This document shows positions 35,264 to 46,616 of a DNA stretch of 64,000 nt, piece by piece. How positions within the stretch are numbered: position 1 is the first letter of the stretch; each line of letters starts with the position of its first letter. The position numbers and the translations under genes were made by a program. The stretch is from contig CM033115.1 of the NCBI GenBank assembly GCA_019321725.1, positions 9,000,673 through 9,064,672 on the forward strand. The letters run 5' to 3'. The notes under the pieces were generated by a model. The model searched no databases and was not told where the DNA came from. It was given only the letters and a program-made list of their open reading frames with translations. Source of the DNA: Paulownia fortunei. Lineage: Eukaryota > Streptophyta > Magnoliopsida > Lamiales > Paulowniaceae.

Positions 35264-35990
35264 TGGAGCGAGCCAAGCATCTATTAAATTTGATCCATAC
35301 AGATGTATGTGGGCCACTAAATGTTAGTGCCCGTGGGAACTATAACTACTTCTTAACCTTTATCGATGACTTCTCTAAGTATGGTTATGTGTACCTTTTA
35401 AGGTACAAGTCTGAAGTATTTCAAAAAAAAAAAAATAAATTACTGAAGCAGAGAAACAAACTGGATTAAGTATAAAAACTCTTTGATCGGATCGAGGAGG
35501 TGAATACTTAAGCATAGAATTTTTAGATTATCTAAAAGAGAATGAGATTCTCTCACAGTGGACTCTTTCTGCTACTCCCCAACTCAACGGAGTTGTGGAA
35601 TGCAGGAATCGAACCTTGTTGGACATGGTTCGATCTATGATGAGCTTCACTTCATTACCTCTTTCATTTTAGGGCTATGCCTTAGAAACGACAGCATACC
35701 TATTAAATAGGGTGCCATCTAAAGTCGTGCTCAAAATACTATATGAGATGTGCGGAAAGATACCTTCCTATAAATACCTTAGGGTATGGGGGTGTGATGC
35801 TTATGTGAAGCAGCTAGTAGGAGATAAGTTGGATTTGAGATCCAACTTATGCAAGTTTGTGGGGTATCCAAAAGAGTTTATTAGATACTATTTCTATGAT
35901 GCCACAGAACAAACGGTGTTTTGTTTCGAGGAATGCTACCTTCCTCGAAGAAGAATTTCTTTCAGATGGAAATGGTAATGTTATAGAACT
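35264..35990 (+). pseudogene. Copia integrase core (element D)
   Basis: After LTR I the integrase resumes with ERAKHLLNLIHTDVCGPL, holding the first catalytic Asp, then NYFLTFIDDFSKYGYVYLL. After a frame break near 35430 come SDRGGEYLS (second Asp, about 35493), PQLNGVVECRNR (catalytic Glu, about 35580), and NRVPSKVV and YLRVWGCDAYV. Stops and at least two frame changes (about 35470 and 35670) inactivate it. The DDE residues themselves remain. Confidence 0.85.
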
Positions 35991-36860
35991 TGAAGAGGTT
36001 CAAAAACCACAGAACACCCCAACTAACACAATAAATAGTACACTAGCTGATGCTGGACCCTCTGAGGCACAACCTCTTCGAAGATCCAAAAGGGTCTCAA
36101 GGGTACCTAAGAGGTACAACTTGTTGTTAGAGAACAAAGAAAAGGGACTCCCCTTGGATAATTATCCAAGAAGCTATGGAGAGGCAATGTCTGACATCAA
36201 CTCGGAGAAGTGGCAAGAAGCTATGCAGTCTGAAATGGACTCTATGCACTACAACAAGGTATAGACTTTGGTGGACCCACTCAGGGAATTATTCCCATTG
36301 GCTGTAAATGGTTCTACAAACAGAAGCTTGGAGTAGATTGAGAGGTAGTGACCTATAAGGCACGATTGGTAGCAAAAGGTTATACTCAAAAGCAAGGAAT
36401 TGAATATGAGGAAACTTTTTCACTAGTAGCGATGCTTAAATCCATATGGATACTGTTGTCCATATCTGCATATTATGATTATGAGATATGGCAAATGGAT
36501 GTGAAGACCACTTTCCTTAATAGAAACATTAAGGAAGAGATCTATATGAAGCAGCCAGAAGGCTTCGTATTTAGTAGGAGTGAGCAAAAGGTTTGCAAGC
36601 TCCAGAGATCCATTTATGGACTCAAATAAGCTTTGAGGAGTTGGAATATCCGGTTTGATGAAATGATCAAAACGTTTGACTTTCATAAGAACCCGAATGA
36701 ACCATGTGTCTATAAGAAGGATAGTGGGAGTGCAGTTACATTTGTTGTGCTCTACGTTGATGACATTCTACTTATTGGGAATGATATAGGGATGTTGCAG
36801 TCAATGAGGATTTGGTTATCTAATCAGTTTACCATGAAGGACTTGGGAGATGCATCATAG
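35991..36860 (+). pseudogene. Copia reverse transcriptase (element D)
   Basis: The linker LRRSKRVSRVPKRY (about 36080) leads into RT: YKARLVAKGYTQKQGIEYEE, IWQMDVKTTFLN, EEIYMKQPEGF and QRSIYGLK. The catalytic box LYVDDILLIGND (about 36748) is intact. Stops at about 36262, 36339 and 36627 and a frame shift near 36858 break the frame. The lesions are few compared with the Ty3 elements in the window. Confidence 0.88.
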
Positions 36861-37725
36861 GGATAAAAATCTATAGAGATAGATCTAAAAGAATGATCGG
36901 ACTATCCCACTCCATGTACTTAGACAAAGTGCTAAAAAAGTTTAGCATGGGGGAATCTAAGAGAGGATTCCTGCCTATGAGTCATGGGGTTTCACTCTCT
37001 AAGGTTATGTCTCCCAAAACACCTGAAGAGAGAGAAAAGATGGCTCGCATACTTTACGCTTCTGCAATAGGGAGCATAATGTATGCAATGTTATGTACAA
37101 GGCCTGATATAGCACATGCTCTGAGTATCACGAGCAGATATCAGTCCAATCTAGGGGAAGAACACTGGAAAGTCGTTAAGATGATCCTTAAGTACTTGAG
37201 AAGGACTAAGGATATCTTTATGATATACGGCAATAGAGAACTAAAACTGGAGGGATATACAAACTCTAATTTTCAGTCAAATATAGATGACTCAAAGTCC
37301 ATGTCCGGATATATATTCACCGTGAATGGTGGTGTCGTTAGTTGAAAGAGTTCCAAGCAAGAGATAACTGCAGACTCTACTACCGAAGCTGAATATATTG
37401 TTGCATCAGATGCAGCAAAAGAAGCTGTATGGATTAGAAACTTCATCCAAAGATTGGGTGTAATTCCATCCATTGTTGATCCAGATATGATTTACTATGA
37501 TAATAATGGAACCATTGCGCAAGCAAAAGAGTCAAGATCTCATAAAAAATTTAAGCACATAATGAGATGATATCACTTGATCAGAGAGATCATTGGTACA
37601 GGTGACGTCATTGTGGATTGAGCTGCCTTAGTAGAAAATGTAGCAGACCCACTTACTAAGCCCTTAGCACATAAGATATTCAACAAACATCTTAAGAAGA
37701 TGAGCCTTAGATATATGGGTAATTA
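36861..37725 (+). pseudogene. Copia RNase H (element D)
   Basis: The RNase H region runs SMYLDKVLKKF, ILYASAIGSIMYAMLCTRPDI, then LEGYTNSNFQSN, where copia elements usually have GYTDSDF, so the first catalytic Asp appears changed to Asn. After a TGA at 37343-37345 (Trp expected) it continues with ADSTTEAEYIVASDAAKEA, IYYDNNGTIAQAKE and ADPLTKPL, ending near 37725. The second half is therefore well conserved apart from single-base stops. Confidence 0.85.
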
Positions 37726-37731
37726 GAGCTA

Positions 37732-37746
37732 GGGCAAGTGGGAGAT
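37732..37746 (+). other. Polypurine tract of element D
   Basis: GGGCAAGTGGGAGAT lies directly before the 3' LTR start TGTTAGAG at 37747. AAGTGGGAGA-type tracts are usual in plant copia elements. Confidence 0.85.
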
Positions 37747-38575
37747 TGTTAGAGTAGGATGCCCAACGCCCCAATTAGATTGGGTGTATTATACTCTTTA
37801 GCTTTTGTAAAGATAATTTTATTAGAAATCATATTAATAAAAAGGCATTTTCTTTATCTTATGTCGTGCATCTTTTATTTCTGCATATTAGATAAAGTCC
37901 TTAGACCCAATTTAGTTGTAGGGCATGGTCGCGCATATAATGGCGATTATAGAACATGTCTCTAAGACTTTGGTCTTAAATAAATTTTGAGTCGAGAGAT
38001 TTTTAAGATTAAACATCAAATATCTTAGTAAGACTCGCACATATGATGCATGCTCGTAAGACGAAGATGTCACATTCCATTGGCATTAGCGTAGAGACAT
38101 AAGTGCATGTATATAGGTGCTTGTTAGGGAATAAGTACACCGAACATGGTCCGCAATAAATTTTTAGTTGGAGGCTTTGCCTGTTGAAATAAGAATTTTT
38201 GTGTCGAGATAGTACATGACTAGTCCTCATACTTGAGGCACGATAGTAGCCTTGTGTGCATCTTGCAACACTTTGATATATCTTCTGATATATCACAAAG
38301 GGGGTATGTTGGGTGTTATACTGGTGTGTATGGAGGTTTGTCAGTGGCCAACATAGAATTCGACACTTATCTTTTTAACAAGAAAATCTTCTGTGTTTTC
38401 ATAGTTCGTGATTCAAAGACCTTGACCAAGGCAGGATGAATTGTAATTCATCAAGAATTATTGAAATTTGAAATTGGATCATAGTTATTAAATCATTTAG
38501 AGTTTCGACTTATAATCCATGCCTTAGATTCAATTGGGAGATTAGTTGTCGAAAGGACCGTATGTGTATGGTACT
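37747..38575 (+). repeat. 3' LTR of copia element D, first part
   Basis: It matches 27260 onward of the 5' LTR. It is cut at 38575 by element E, with GTACT (38571-38575) as the left target duplication. Confidence 0.9.
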
Positions 38576-40184
38576 TGCTACAACTTTAAGGTTGCAAACC
38601 CAAGTGCAGGTTGTATTAAGTAATAAATTTCTCATGAGTCTAAGGTCGATCCACAGGGAAGTTATTTGAAGAATTCAAGTTTATATTTCTAGAAAGATAG
38701 AGTTTATGTGAATCAAAATATATGAACAATTAATGTATGTTGTAACTAAAGAAAAACGGAAGTAATAAAAGTATTGAGGATTAGGGATCCAATGTTGAGT
38801 TTTAGATAGAGAAATAGTTATTTATTCTTTTTACTTCTATTAATTGCCATAATTGGAATCCTTACATAATGAAGGTTCTAATGGGAAGATATTATCAAAT
38901 AACTCATGCAATAAGGTAATCATGATATTGTCTTACTATTGTAAATTATCTCTTAACGCCAACACTTATTTATGGGATCAAGCATTTATGCACACCTTCG
39001 TCAACAACAAATCAAGCTTTCACATTAGCAGTCGAAGGGGTAAAATCGTACAATAAGCTAAATGAACTCAAGTATTTATTATGCCATTGGAGATACATAA
39101 ATAAAAAATTACCACAAAATAAGTAGGGTTTAGATCAAAAATAAAAATAATAATACAACATACTTAAATATTTTCTACCCTTATAACCATTCCTCTTCCT
39201 CCATTAAGAGGTTCACCCTTTTTCCTCAACGAAATAAACTTTATAAAGACATAATAAAAGTAGCAAAGACTAAAATATAAGAGAAACTAGAGAATGCATT
39301 TCTATTACTACTAGAAAACTTACAATACTAGAAAACATACAAACTAGATAACTTAGCCTAAAGAAACCCTCTACCCCCTCCTCTTACAAGCTTCATACAT
39401 GACCTATTTATAGTACTTAGTGTACGCTAAAGTTCAAACAAATAATGGAGCGGTTAATCAAGTGGTATGCTAGTTGCCAAGAGTTGGTAAGTTGTTACAT
39501 AAATTTCTCACCCACTGAATTTAATTGCATTTTTTAGTTAGATACAGCTAGATTTTGAAGATATGTGAAGAATCAAAATTGTAGATCTTTTAGCATTGAT
39601 ATATTTTCATATATCTTTTGTCAAATTTGGCAATTGGATGAAGGAGATATGGTCAAATTATCGAGTCATGTCCAAGAGCCACCCTTTAATAGCAGTAGTA
39701 ACTTACAGCCTATGTTTTTATCATTTCGACACATTTTCACACCTTCTTGTCTTCTACAAACTTGTTTATCTACTCTTATGTATAACATATCCAAATTTTA
39801 GCCCAAAATAAATTTAGGCTCAAGAGATATAACCCAATTGGTAAAATAAGTCAATATTGGGCAGAACTCTAATCCGAATTTTGGTGATCCATTTTGTGTA
39901 ACTATTTGAACGATTTTTCTGCTATCATCAAGATTGAATTAGGCTGAGTTTCCAAAAAAAATATTGTACCTCTATCTCTTAGATTTCAAATGAAATAAGC
40001 TTCAGGTCTATAGGGCTTTTGATCATGAAGTTATGCTCAAATTATAAAAATTGCACAAGTTTGGAAACATGCTTTCATTTATTCCCTAACACAAAACATT
40101 AATAAAACAATAATATTAATAAGAATAAAGCAAGAAAAGTATAAAGAATTTGATAAAAAAATATGTCAAAATATGCACTTATCA
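38576..40184 (-). repeat. 3' LTR of element E (1.61 kb)
   Basis: In element orientation it starts TGATAAGTGCATAT and ends AAGTTGTAGCA. The copy at 51094-51981 matches it except for about 720 bp (39117-39836) absent there. It contains 'gtggatcgacct' near the element-3' end, usual for such LTRs. No gene is seen. Confidence 0.9.
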
Positions 40185-40202
40185 AATTCGCCCACACTTA
40201 AT
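40185..40202 (-). other. Polypurine tract of element E
   Basis: In element orientation TAAGTGTGGGCGAATT directly precedes the LTR start TGATAAG. This is the form usual in Athila-like elements. A second, purer tract lies upstream at 40964-40978. Confidence 0.8.
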
Positions 40203-41895
40203 ACTTGCTTGCCCTCGAGCAAGCCTAAAACAAACAAAAACTAATCCACTTTAGTAGAAAATCACAATTACATTTAGCATATATAACAAGCCTTTAAACC
40301 CCTAGGTGACCTACAGAGGACGAGTTATAGTCTCGTGAAGGTTTCCAGCAGTGATACCCTCAAACAACTATAATAACTATCTTCTAACTTTTATTCTCAT
40401 GAAACAACAAAGTAATATGGAAATAAAATCAAACAAGTGTTGAGTTTAAAGTCATTCAAAAATCAATACATTTCCATAATAAGCATGCTCAAGTGTGTGT
40501 GTGGACAGTTAATGTCAATAGTGATGAAACTATGCATACTTCAAATAAGTGAATTCTCATAAAACCTTACAAAAACCATCACCTAATCTCTAACAAAAAA
40601 GTTAAACATCATAGGCTCTTCATTTGGTGCAAATCTCCACTACACTGAAGGCACCACACGAAATCGAAAAGTTTTGAACAAAGGTTGTAATGGAGCCAAA
40701 GGGTGGTGATGTAGCTAAGAAATAAAAGGATAGGATGCAACAAAGGTTCTAAAAACTTCATGGAATTAGAGACAGAGAATTTATCGATAAAGAATTCTCA
40801 AACTCCATAAATTTCACACTGTGCCTATTGTTATTAAATTGGACCCCTCTTATATATCTTGCAACATCTCATTTTTAATTGCAACTTGTAGCACTTTGCA
40901 ATTTTTTTTCTATTTTTTTATTATTGATTTTCTTTCTTTTTTATCTTTTTTTTTTAAAGAAAAACTCCCCCACACTTATCTTTTATTTCAACCTGAATTT
41001 TTTTTGTAAGTTCAAGCTATCAATTGAATGTCTCTTAAACTCCAATTATTTTTAGAACAAGGGTTGGATAATATTGTATTTAGGTTAGGTAAAAAGATAT
41101 GGTTATAAAAAAAAATATTTATTTATTGAAAGGGTCAAAGTGGTTTACTAAGGGGATGTTTTCTTGAAACATCATATGGGGAACAAGCAGATTTAACAAT
41201 AGTGCTAGAAAGCCTAATGCCTTAATTATTTTTCTAGTGGTGCACTATCAGTCGTTCACCTCGACAAACCAAAAGTAAAAGTTCTAATACTTAACCCCTA
41301 CGTGTTGAAAATTCAAGTGATGATTAGAGAAAGGACATAAGAACTATCTATTTTGACATGATTGTCTTCACATTGAATAACATAACTATTTTTGTAAAAT
41401 AAAATTTGAGTATAATTATCGCAAAAATATATTAACCAAATAATAACATCAAAGTCTAAAACAATACCCATCATCAATCAAATCATATTATTCATGCTTA
41501 ATTTTAATAATTGAAGTTGGAACAACCTCTACGACTCAAAAAAATAATTAATAATTCACAAACATTTGTTAAAAACTTCACAAATCTGTCATGTTATGTA
41601 AAAAATAGGGATACATCTCAAAAGTGTTACAATTACCCTTTACTCACCCACTATTTTTCATGCTTTCAACGGACCCATAAAAAAAACACGCTTGATGTTT
41701 TTTTTAAAAAAAACACACATTGAACATACAAGTCATGATATCAATTATCCCTCCCCCCAAACTAATCGAGATATTATCCCCAATGTCAAAAATAGATAGG
41801 AAAGTAGAGTTTGAAAGATATCATCTGAAGTGTGGCTAATAAAGCTGAAACAAAAAAAAACACATACTATTAGATAAAATCATTAACAATAAGTA
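40203..41895 (-). other. Noncoding region between the LOG copy and the 3' LTR of element E
   Basis: I see no gene here. The part from about 40742 to 41895 is colinear with 4040-5163 in element E2. It holds a purine tract on the minus strand (TAAGTGTGGGGGAGT, 40964-40978). The rest is AT-rich with short A and T runs. Small plus-strand frames (40821-41009, 41511-41723) look like chance. Confidence 0.65.
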
Positions 41896-42549
41896 TCACA
41901 GACTAAGAGTCAAATTCAATTTACGTTTTGAACCATTGTTCCTGTTGGACCAATCCATATTAGCCAAAGCTGGATCAGGTTCTGGCACATATGCTAGAAG
42001 TTGATCAATCAACTGGTCAGGTGTCGGAGCAGAAATGAGGATTCTTATCGTAGACGGTGAAATAAAATCTTTTTTCACAGCATGATCTACAAAAGATAGC
42101 AAACCATCATAAAAACCATTAACATTAAGAATACCTATAGGTTTTTGGAGAATGTTGAGTTGTGCCCAAGAGACAACTTCAAATAATTCCTCCAGTGTAC
42201 CAAAACCGCCAGATAGAATGGTGAATGCATCCATATTGTTTAACATGTTAGGCATTCTGTCCTGAATATGTGACACTTTTAGCTCATTTCCAATGGTCAT
42301 ACCAGTAATATTCTATACTGTTAAAGATTTTGAGATAACTCCCAAAACTTTGACACCTCCTACATAAACAGAAATAGAAACACTCCCCATTAACCCCAAA
42401 CTACCTCCCCCATACACTAAATGAATTTTTCTTTCTACTAAAATTCTACCAAAGTTATTGGCTGCCCCTATAAACTCACCATTTTTTCCTAGATTGGATC
42501 CATAAAAAACACAAATGGAATTAAATTTACGAGCTACAGAAACTTTCAT
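41896..42549 (-). pseudogene. LOG cytokinin-activating enzyme retro-copy, nearly full length
   Basis: LOG (cytokinin riboside 5'-monophosphate phosphoribohydrolase) makes active cytokinin bases in one step. The minus-strand reading starts MKVSVARKFNSICVFYG (42549), has GGGSLGLMG in the first half, and, after one TAG (42313-42315), continues TGMTIGNELKVS, SGGFGTLEELFEV (42213-42187 begins the motif), SWAQLNI, GILNVNGFYDGLLSF and SPSTIRILISAPT, ending KRKLNLTLSL. The family motif is PGGxGTxxE; here Pro is Ser. About 217 codons is a normal LOG length, and no introns interrupt it. It lies in sense orientation downstream of the integrase. A copy at 5164-5757 shares the TAG. It cannot be functional unless the stop is read through or translation restarts at the Met at 42300. 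Confidence 0.92.
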
Positions 42550-43509
42550 TTTTTTTTAATTTTTTTTCTTTTTGAAAATAAGTTGTGCAAAAATAGAGTG
42601 AGTACGGTGATATTTATTGAGCTGTGAACAGAGAATGCATTTATTGCATGTCTTTTTCTTTTGTCAAAAAGGTTGAAAATAAGGATACATACGAAATTTA
42701 AAAATTACCTACTAACACGTGTATATACATGTAGCTGTGATTTCTAATTTTCTTATAAACTGGCAAACAAGGTCTTTTAATGTCAAATTCCCAAGACTAT
42801 AAAGCTTATATTCATTTCAAAAATGATCCTATAAATCAAGAATTCCACATTGTACCAATTCACATGAATGTGTCTCAAGAGTCAATATAATGTGATCTAA
42901 AGACTCCTTACTCAGTCCATCTATAATGAATTTAAGTTTATCTTCTCGATTTTTAGAGACCATTCCTAAAGAATGACACTTTGTGTTGCAAGTCCATCTA
43001 GCATAAATATGACAAACTTTTATTTTTTTCGCACATCGTTTTTTTTGAATATGTGTTTTTACCAAAACCAGACATGTATCAAGTAAGCAAATCTGGAAAC
43101 TCTTGTGAAAACTCACCTGCTCTTACCTTTGCTTCAATTATCCATCATATGTCCTCTGGGATGCCCTTGTGTATAAGCATCCTCAATCTTTCAATCTTGA
43201 TTTTATAAATTTTCAAAATTGTATTTTTAGGAAGAAAAGGAAATCGCTTCATGAGAGTTAGAAAAATGTCACCTATTTTGAAAAGAACAAGAAATGAAAA
43301 TGAGAAAAGCAAAGAAATTTTGTACAAAGATTTTAGTTGTTTGGAAAACTGACAATTCTGACTTTTATAGCCATGGAGTACTATTATCCACCATTTAGCT
43401 GGAAAAAGAAAAAGAAAATAAAATAAAAGAAAGAAAAAAATGAAACTTTCAAAACAAATAAAGTCAGAGAAAATAAGTATATACAACACTAATCATAACA
43501 AGGGTTAGA
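42550..43509 (-). pseudogene. Spacer with unrecognised reading frame between integrase and LOG (element E)
   Basis: The minus-strand frame 43116-42829 (95 codons) contains CHIYARWTCNTKCHSLGM, KFIIDGLSKE and SLDHIILTLETHSCELVQCG. The related frame in element E2 (about 6440-5950) has CHKCSQW, SLDDIILTLEMHSCGL and extends further (LWNAFLDEYG). I do not recognise it. Conservation of several phrases in two copies suggests a once-coding sequence, either a second captured host fragment or an accessory frame. Another open stretch (43489-43145) is mostly low-complexity hydrophobic and probably noncoding. Confidence 0.5.
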
Positions 43510-44640
43510 AAGAAAAAGAATTTCCTCTTGTGAAAATTGATTTTCTAGAAATGGTTTAACCATTTTGTCCATTTACTTTAAATATGTTACCATATTTAGG
43601 ATTCTCAATGTCAATCGCCCCATATGGATATACTTCTTTTACAACAAAAGGACCACTCCACTTTGATCTCAATTTTCCAGGAAACAAATGCAATCAAGAA
43701 TTATAAAGCAAAACCTTTTGACCAACCTCAAAATATTTTTCTTGAAATTTTATTATCATGAAATTTTTTTATTCTTGCTTTATAAATTTTAGAATTCTCA
43801 TATGCATCATTTTTCAGTTCTTAAAGTTCATTAATTTGCAATTTTGCGCAATTTTGAAGCTTCATCAAGGTTGAAGTTAAACATTTTGATTGTACAATAA
43901 GCTTTATGTTAAAGTTCAACAAGTAAATGACAAGGTTTATCATAAACTGTCTTATAAGGAGACATGCCTAATGATGTTTTTAAAGCAGTTCTATATACCC
44001 AAAGTGTATCGGTAAGTCTAAGAGATCAATCTTTACGGTTTAGGTTAACTGTTTTCTCCAAAATTTGTTTTATCTCCCTATTTGCAAGTTCAAGTTGTCC
44101 ATTTGTCTGAGGGTGATAATGGGTTGCAACTTTATATATAATTCCATATTTCCTCATTAAAGTTCCGAAAACTTTGTTACAAAAATATTTTCTCCCATCA
44201 CTGGTAATAGATCTAGGAATTCTAAATCGACTTAAAATATTTTCTTTCAAAGACTTTATCACTATTTTGTGATCATTGTTTTGACAAGGAATTGCCTCGA
44301 TCCACTTTGAAACATAATCTATGGCAACCAATATGTAAATAAAACCAAATGATAATGGAAATAGCCCCATAAAATCAATACCCCAACAGTCAAAGATTTC
44401 AATCACTAGGATAGGGTATAGGGGCATCATATTTCTATTTGAAAGGGAGCCTAACTTTTGACAATTTTCACAACTTTTGTAGAAAGTGTAAGTGTCATTG
44501 AAAATAGTTGGCCAATAAAATCCACATTGCAAGATTTTTTACAATAGTTTTCTTTACAGAAAAATGACCACCACGTGCTTCTGAATAACAAAAATTAACA
44601 ATATTACCTATCTCATTGTCAACCACACATCTTTGAAAGA
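43510..44640 (-). pseudogene. Athila-like integrase (element E)
   Basis: In minus orientation the zinc-binding start reads EARGGHF and CENCQKLGS (His and Cys pairs, about 44565-44448). The DDE core follows in the open piece 44532-44026: WGIDFMGLFP (first Asp), ITSDGRKYF (second Asp), and HPQTNGQLELANREI (Glu). After 44026 the frame changes but LRLTDTLWVYRTALKTSLGMSP and the tail [12 protein letters not shown] and [14 protein letters not shown] sequence continue to about 43510. The catalytic residues are present; frame breaks and stops at both ends disable the protein. Confidence 0.87.
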
Positions 44641-44641
44641 T

Positions 44642-45300
44642 TTAATCTGGACAATATTTGAATAGGTATGGATCATCCCCATAAAAAAATTTAACCTCAG
44701 TCAAAAACTTCTTTTTATCTTGAGAGTTCCAATATGATGGCATCTTTCCTGTCACAAGAAAATTAATAATGTCAGCAAACCAAGGTAAAATAGAAACATT
44801 AAATAGTTGTTCATCAGGAAAAGTGTCATTAATAGGTGTGGTTTGAAACGAGTCATCACAAATAAGTCTCGACAAATGATCAGCCACTATATTCTCTACT
44901 CCCTTTTTATCTCGAATAGTAACATTAAATTCTTGGAGTAAGAGAATCCACCTAATCAGCCTTGGTTTAGCATCTTTTTTTGACAAAAGATATTTCAAAG
45001 TTGCATGATCACTGAAAACAACAATTGGTGAGCCAACAAGATAAAATCGAAATTTATCCAATGCAAAAAACTATAACAAGTAATTTTTTTTCAGTTGTTA
45101 TATAATTCAATTGAGCACCATTTAAAGTTTTACTTGCATAGTAAATAACATATGGTTTTTTATCTTTTCTTTGTCCCAAAACAGCTCCAACAGCATAATC
45201 ACTAGCATCACACATTATTTCAAAAGATAAAGTCCAATATGGAGGTTGTATGATTGGAGCACATGTAAGCATGCTTTTAAGCTTAACAAAAGCATTTTCA
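44642..45300 (-). pseudogene. Athila-like RNase H (element E)
   Basis: The RNase H domain starts with FEIMCDASDYAVGAVLGQR (about 45220) and YYASKTLNGAQLNYITTEKKLL, then shifts frame near 45060 and continues [27 protein letters not shown] and [12 protein letters not shown]. The DAS, the Glu in TTEKKLL and the SDHATLKYL Asp are all present. The frame break near 45060 separates the two halves. The same domain, more decayed, is at 63399-63638 in element H. Confidence 0.87.
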
Positions 45301-46613
45301 TAGTTTTCAGTCCATTTAAAAATAGTGTCTTTTGTTAGAAGATTATACAAAGATTTAGATATTATACTAAAATCTTTGATAAATCTTCTATAAAAACCAG
45401 CATATCCTAAAAATGATCTAACCTCCTTCACAGTCTTTGGTGTTGGCAAATTGGCAATTAACTCAATTTTAGATTTGTCAAACTCAATACCTTCTGATGA
45501 AATAATGTGTCCAAGAATAATACCAGTTGTTACCATGAAGTGATATTTCTCCCAATTGAGCATAAGATTCTTTTCTTCACACCTGAACAAAACTTTTTCT
45601 AAATTAGATAAGCAATCATCAAATGAATTACCAAAAATAGAAAAAACATCCATGAAGACTTCAAGAAAATATTCAATCATGTCACTAAAAATACTAAGCA
45701 TGCATCATTGGAATGTAGCTTGTGCATTACATAATCCAAAAGACATCCTTCGATATGCAAAAGTACCAAAAGGACATGAAAAAGTTGTTTTCTCTTGATC
45801 TTCAAGTGTAATTGCAATTTGATTATACCCAAAATATCCATCTAAAAAATAATAAAATTCGTGTCCCGCAACTCTTTCTAAAATTTGATCCATGAAAGGT
45901 AATGGAAAATGATTTTTTCTAGTAACTGAGTTGAGTTTTCTCTAGTCAATACACATTCGCCAACCAGTAATAGTTCTAATTGGAATTAATTTATCATTCT
46001 CATTCTTGACTATAGTAACTCCATATTTCTTAAGTACAACTTGAGTAGGACTTACCCATTTGCTATCAAAAGTAAAATAAATGATTCCATTATCTAAGAG
46101 TTTAAAGACTTCATTTCTCACTACTTGTTTCATATTAGAATTTAGCCTTCGTTGCATTTCTCTAGAAGGTTTAGCATTTTCCTCTAGATAGATGTTATGT
46201 GTGCAAATGAAAGGATTAATACCTTTAATATCAACAATGGTCCATCCTAAAGTATTCTTAATCATTTTCAGAGTTTCGATCAACTTACCTTCTTGAGATG
46301 CATCGAGTTTGGAAGAAATTATTATTGGAAAAATCTCATTCTCACCCAAGAAAGAGTGTTTCAAATTAAATGGCAAAGGTTTCAAATCAACCACGGGAGC
46401 TTTAATATTTGATGGAATAGATTTTACTGCTGATGATGAAAGTTTTTCGAACCTTGGCTTCCAAAAATATTTTTCTTGTACCTGCAAAAATTCAGAGACA
46501 CTATTAGTGTGTGCCTTTTTATAAATACTTTCACTTTCAAAACAAGTCTCCAAAGAATCTGAAGAGTTTGTAGTAGTAAAGTATTCATGAACAAGTTCCT
46601 CAATTGAATGCAC
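45301..46613 (-). pseudogene. Athila-like reverse transcriptase (element E)
   Basis: The linker and RT read, on the minus strand, from MHSIEELVHEYF (46613) through FEKLSSSAVKSIPSN, LEENAKPSREMQRRLN, KWVSPTQVVLKK and RTITGWRMCID, then a TAG where RKLN is expected to follow Tyr, the block DQILERVAGHEFYYFLDGY and TFSCPFGTFAYRRMSFGLCNA. After another stop come SIFSDM and the catalytic box EVFMDVFSIFG. This box should be FMDD; the second Asp is Val (codon 45645-45647). RT activity is therefore lost even without the stops. Confidence 0.88.
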
Positions 46614-46616
46614 TTC

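Noticed and set aside
42829..43116. CxxC-containing frame considered as a gag zinc knuckle
   Set aside because: The spacing does not fit CCHC and it lies downstream of integrase, not in gag; kept only as an unknown frame.
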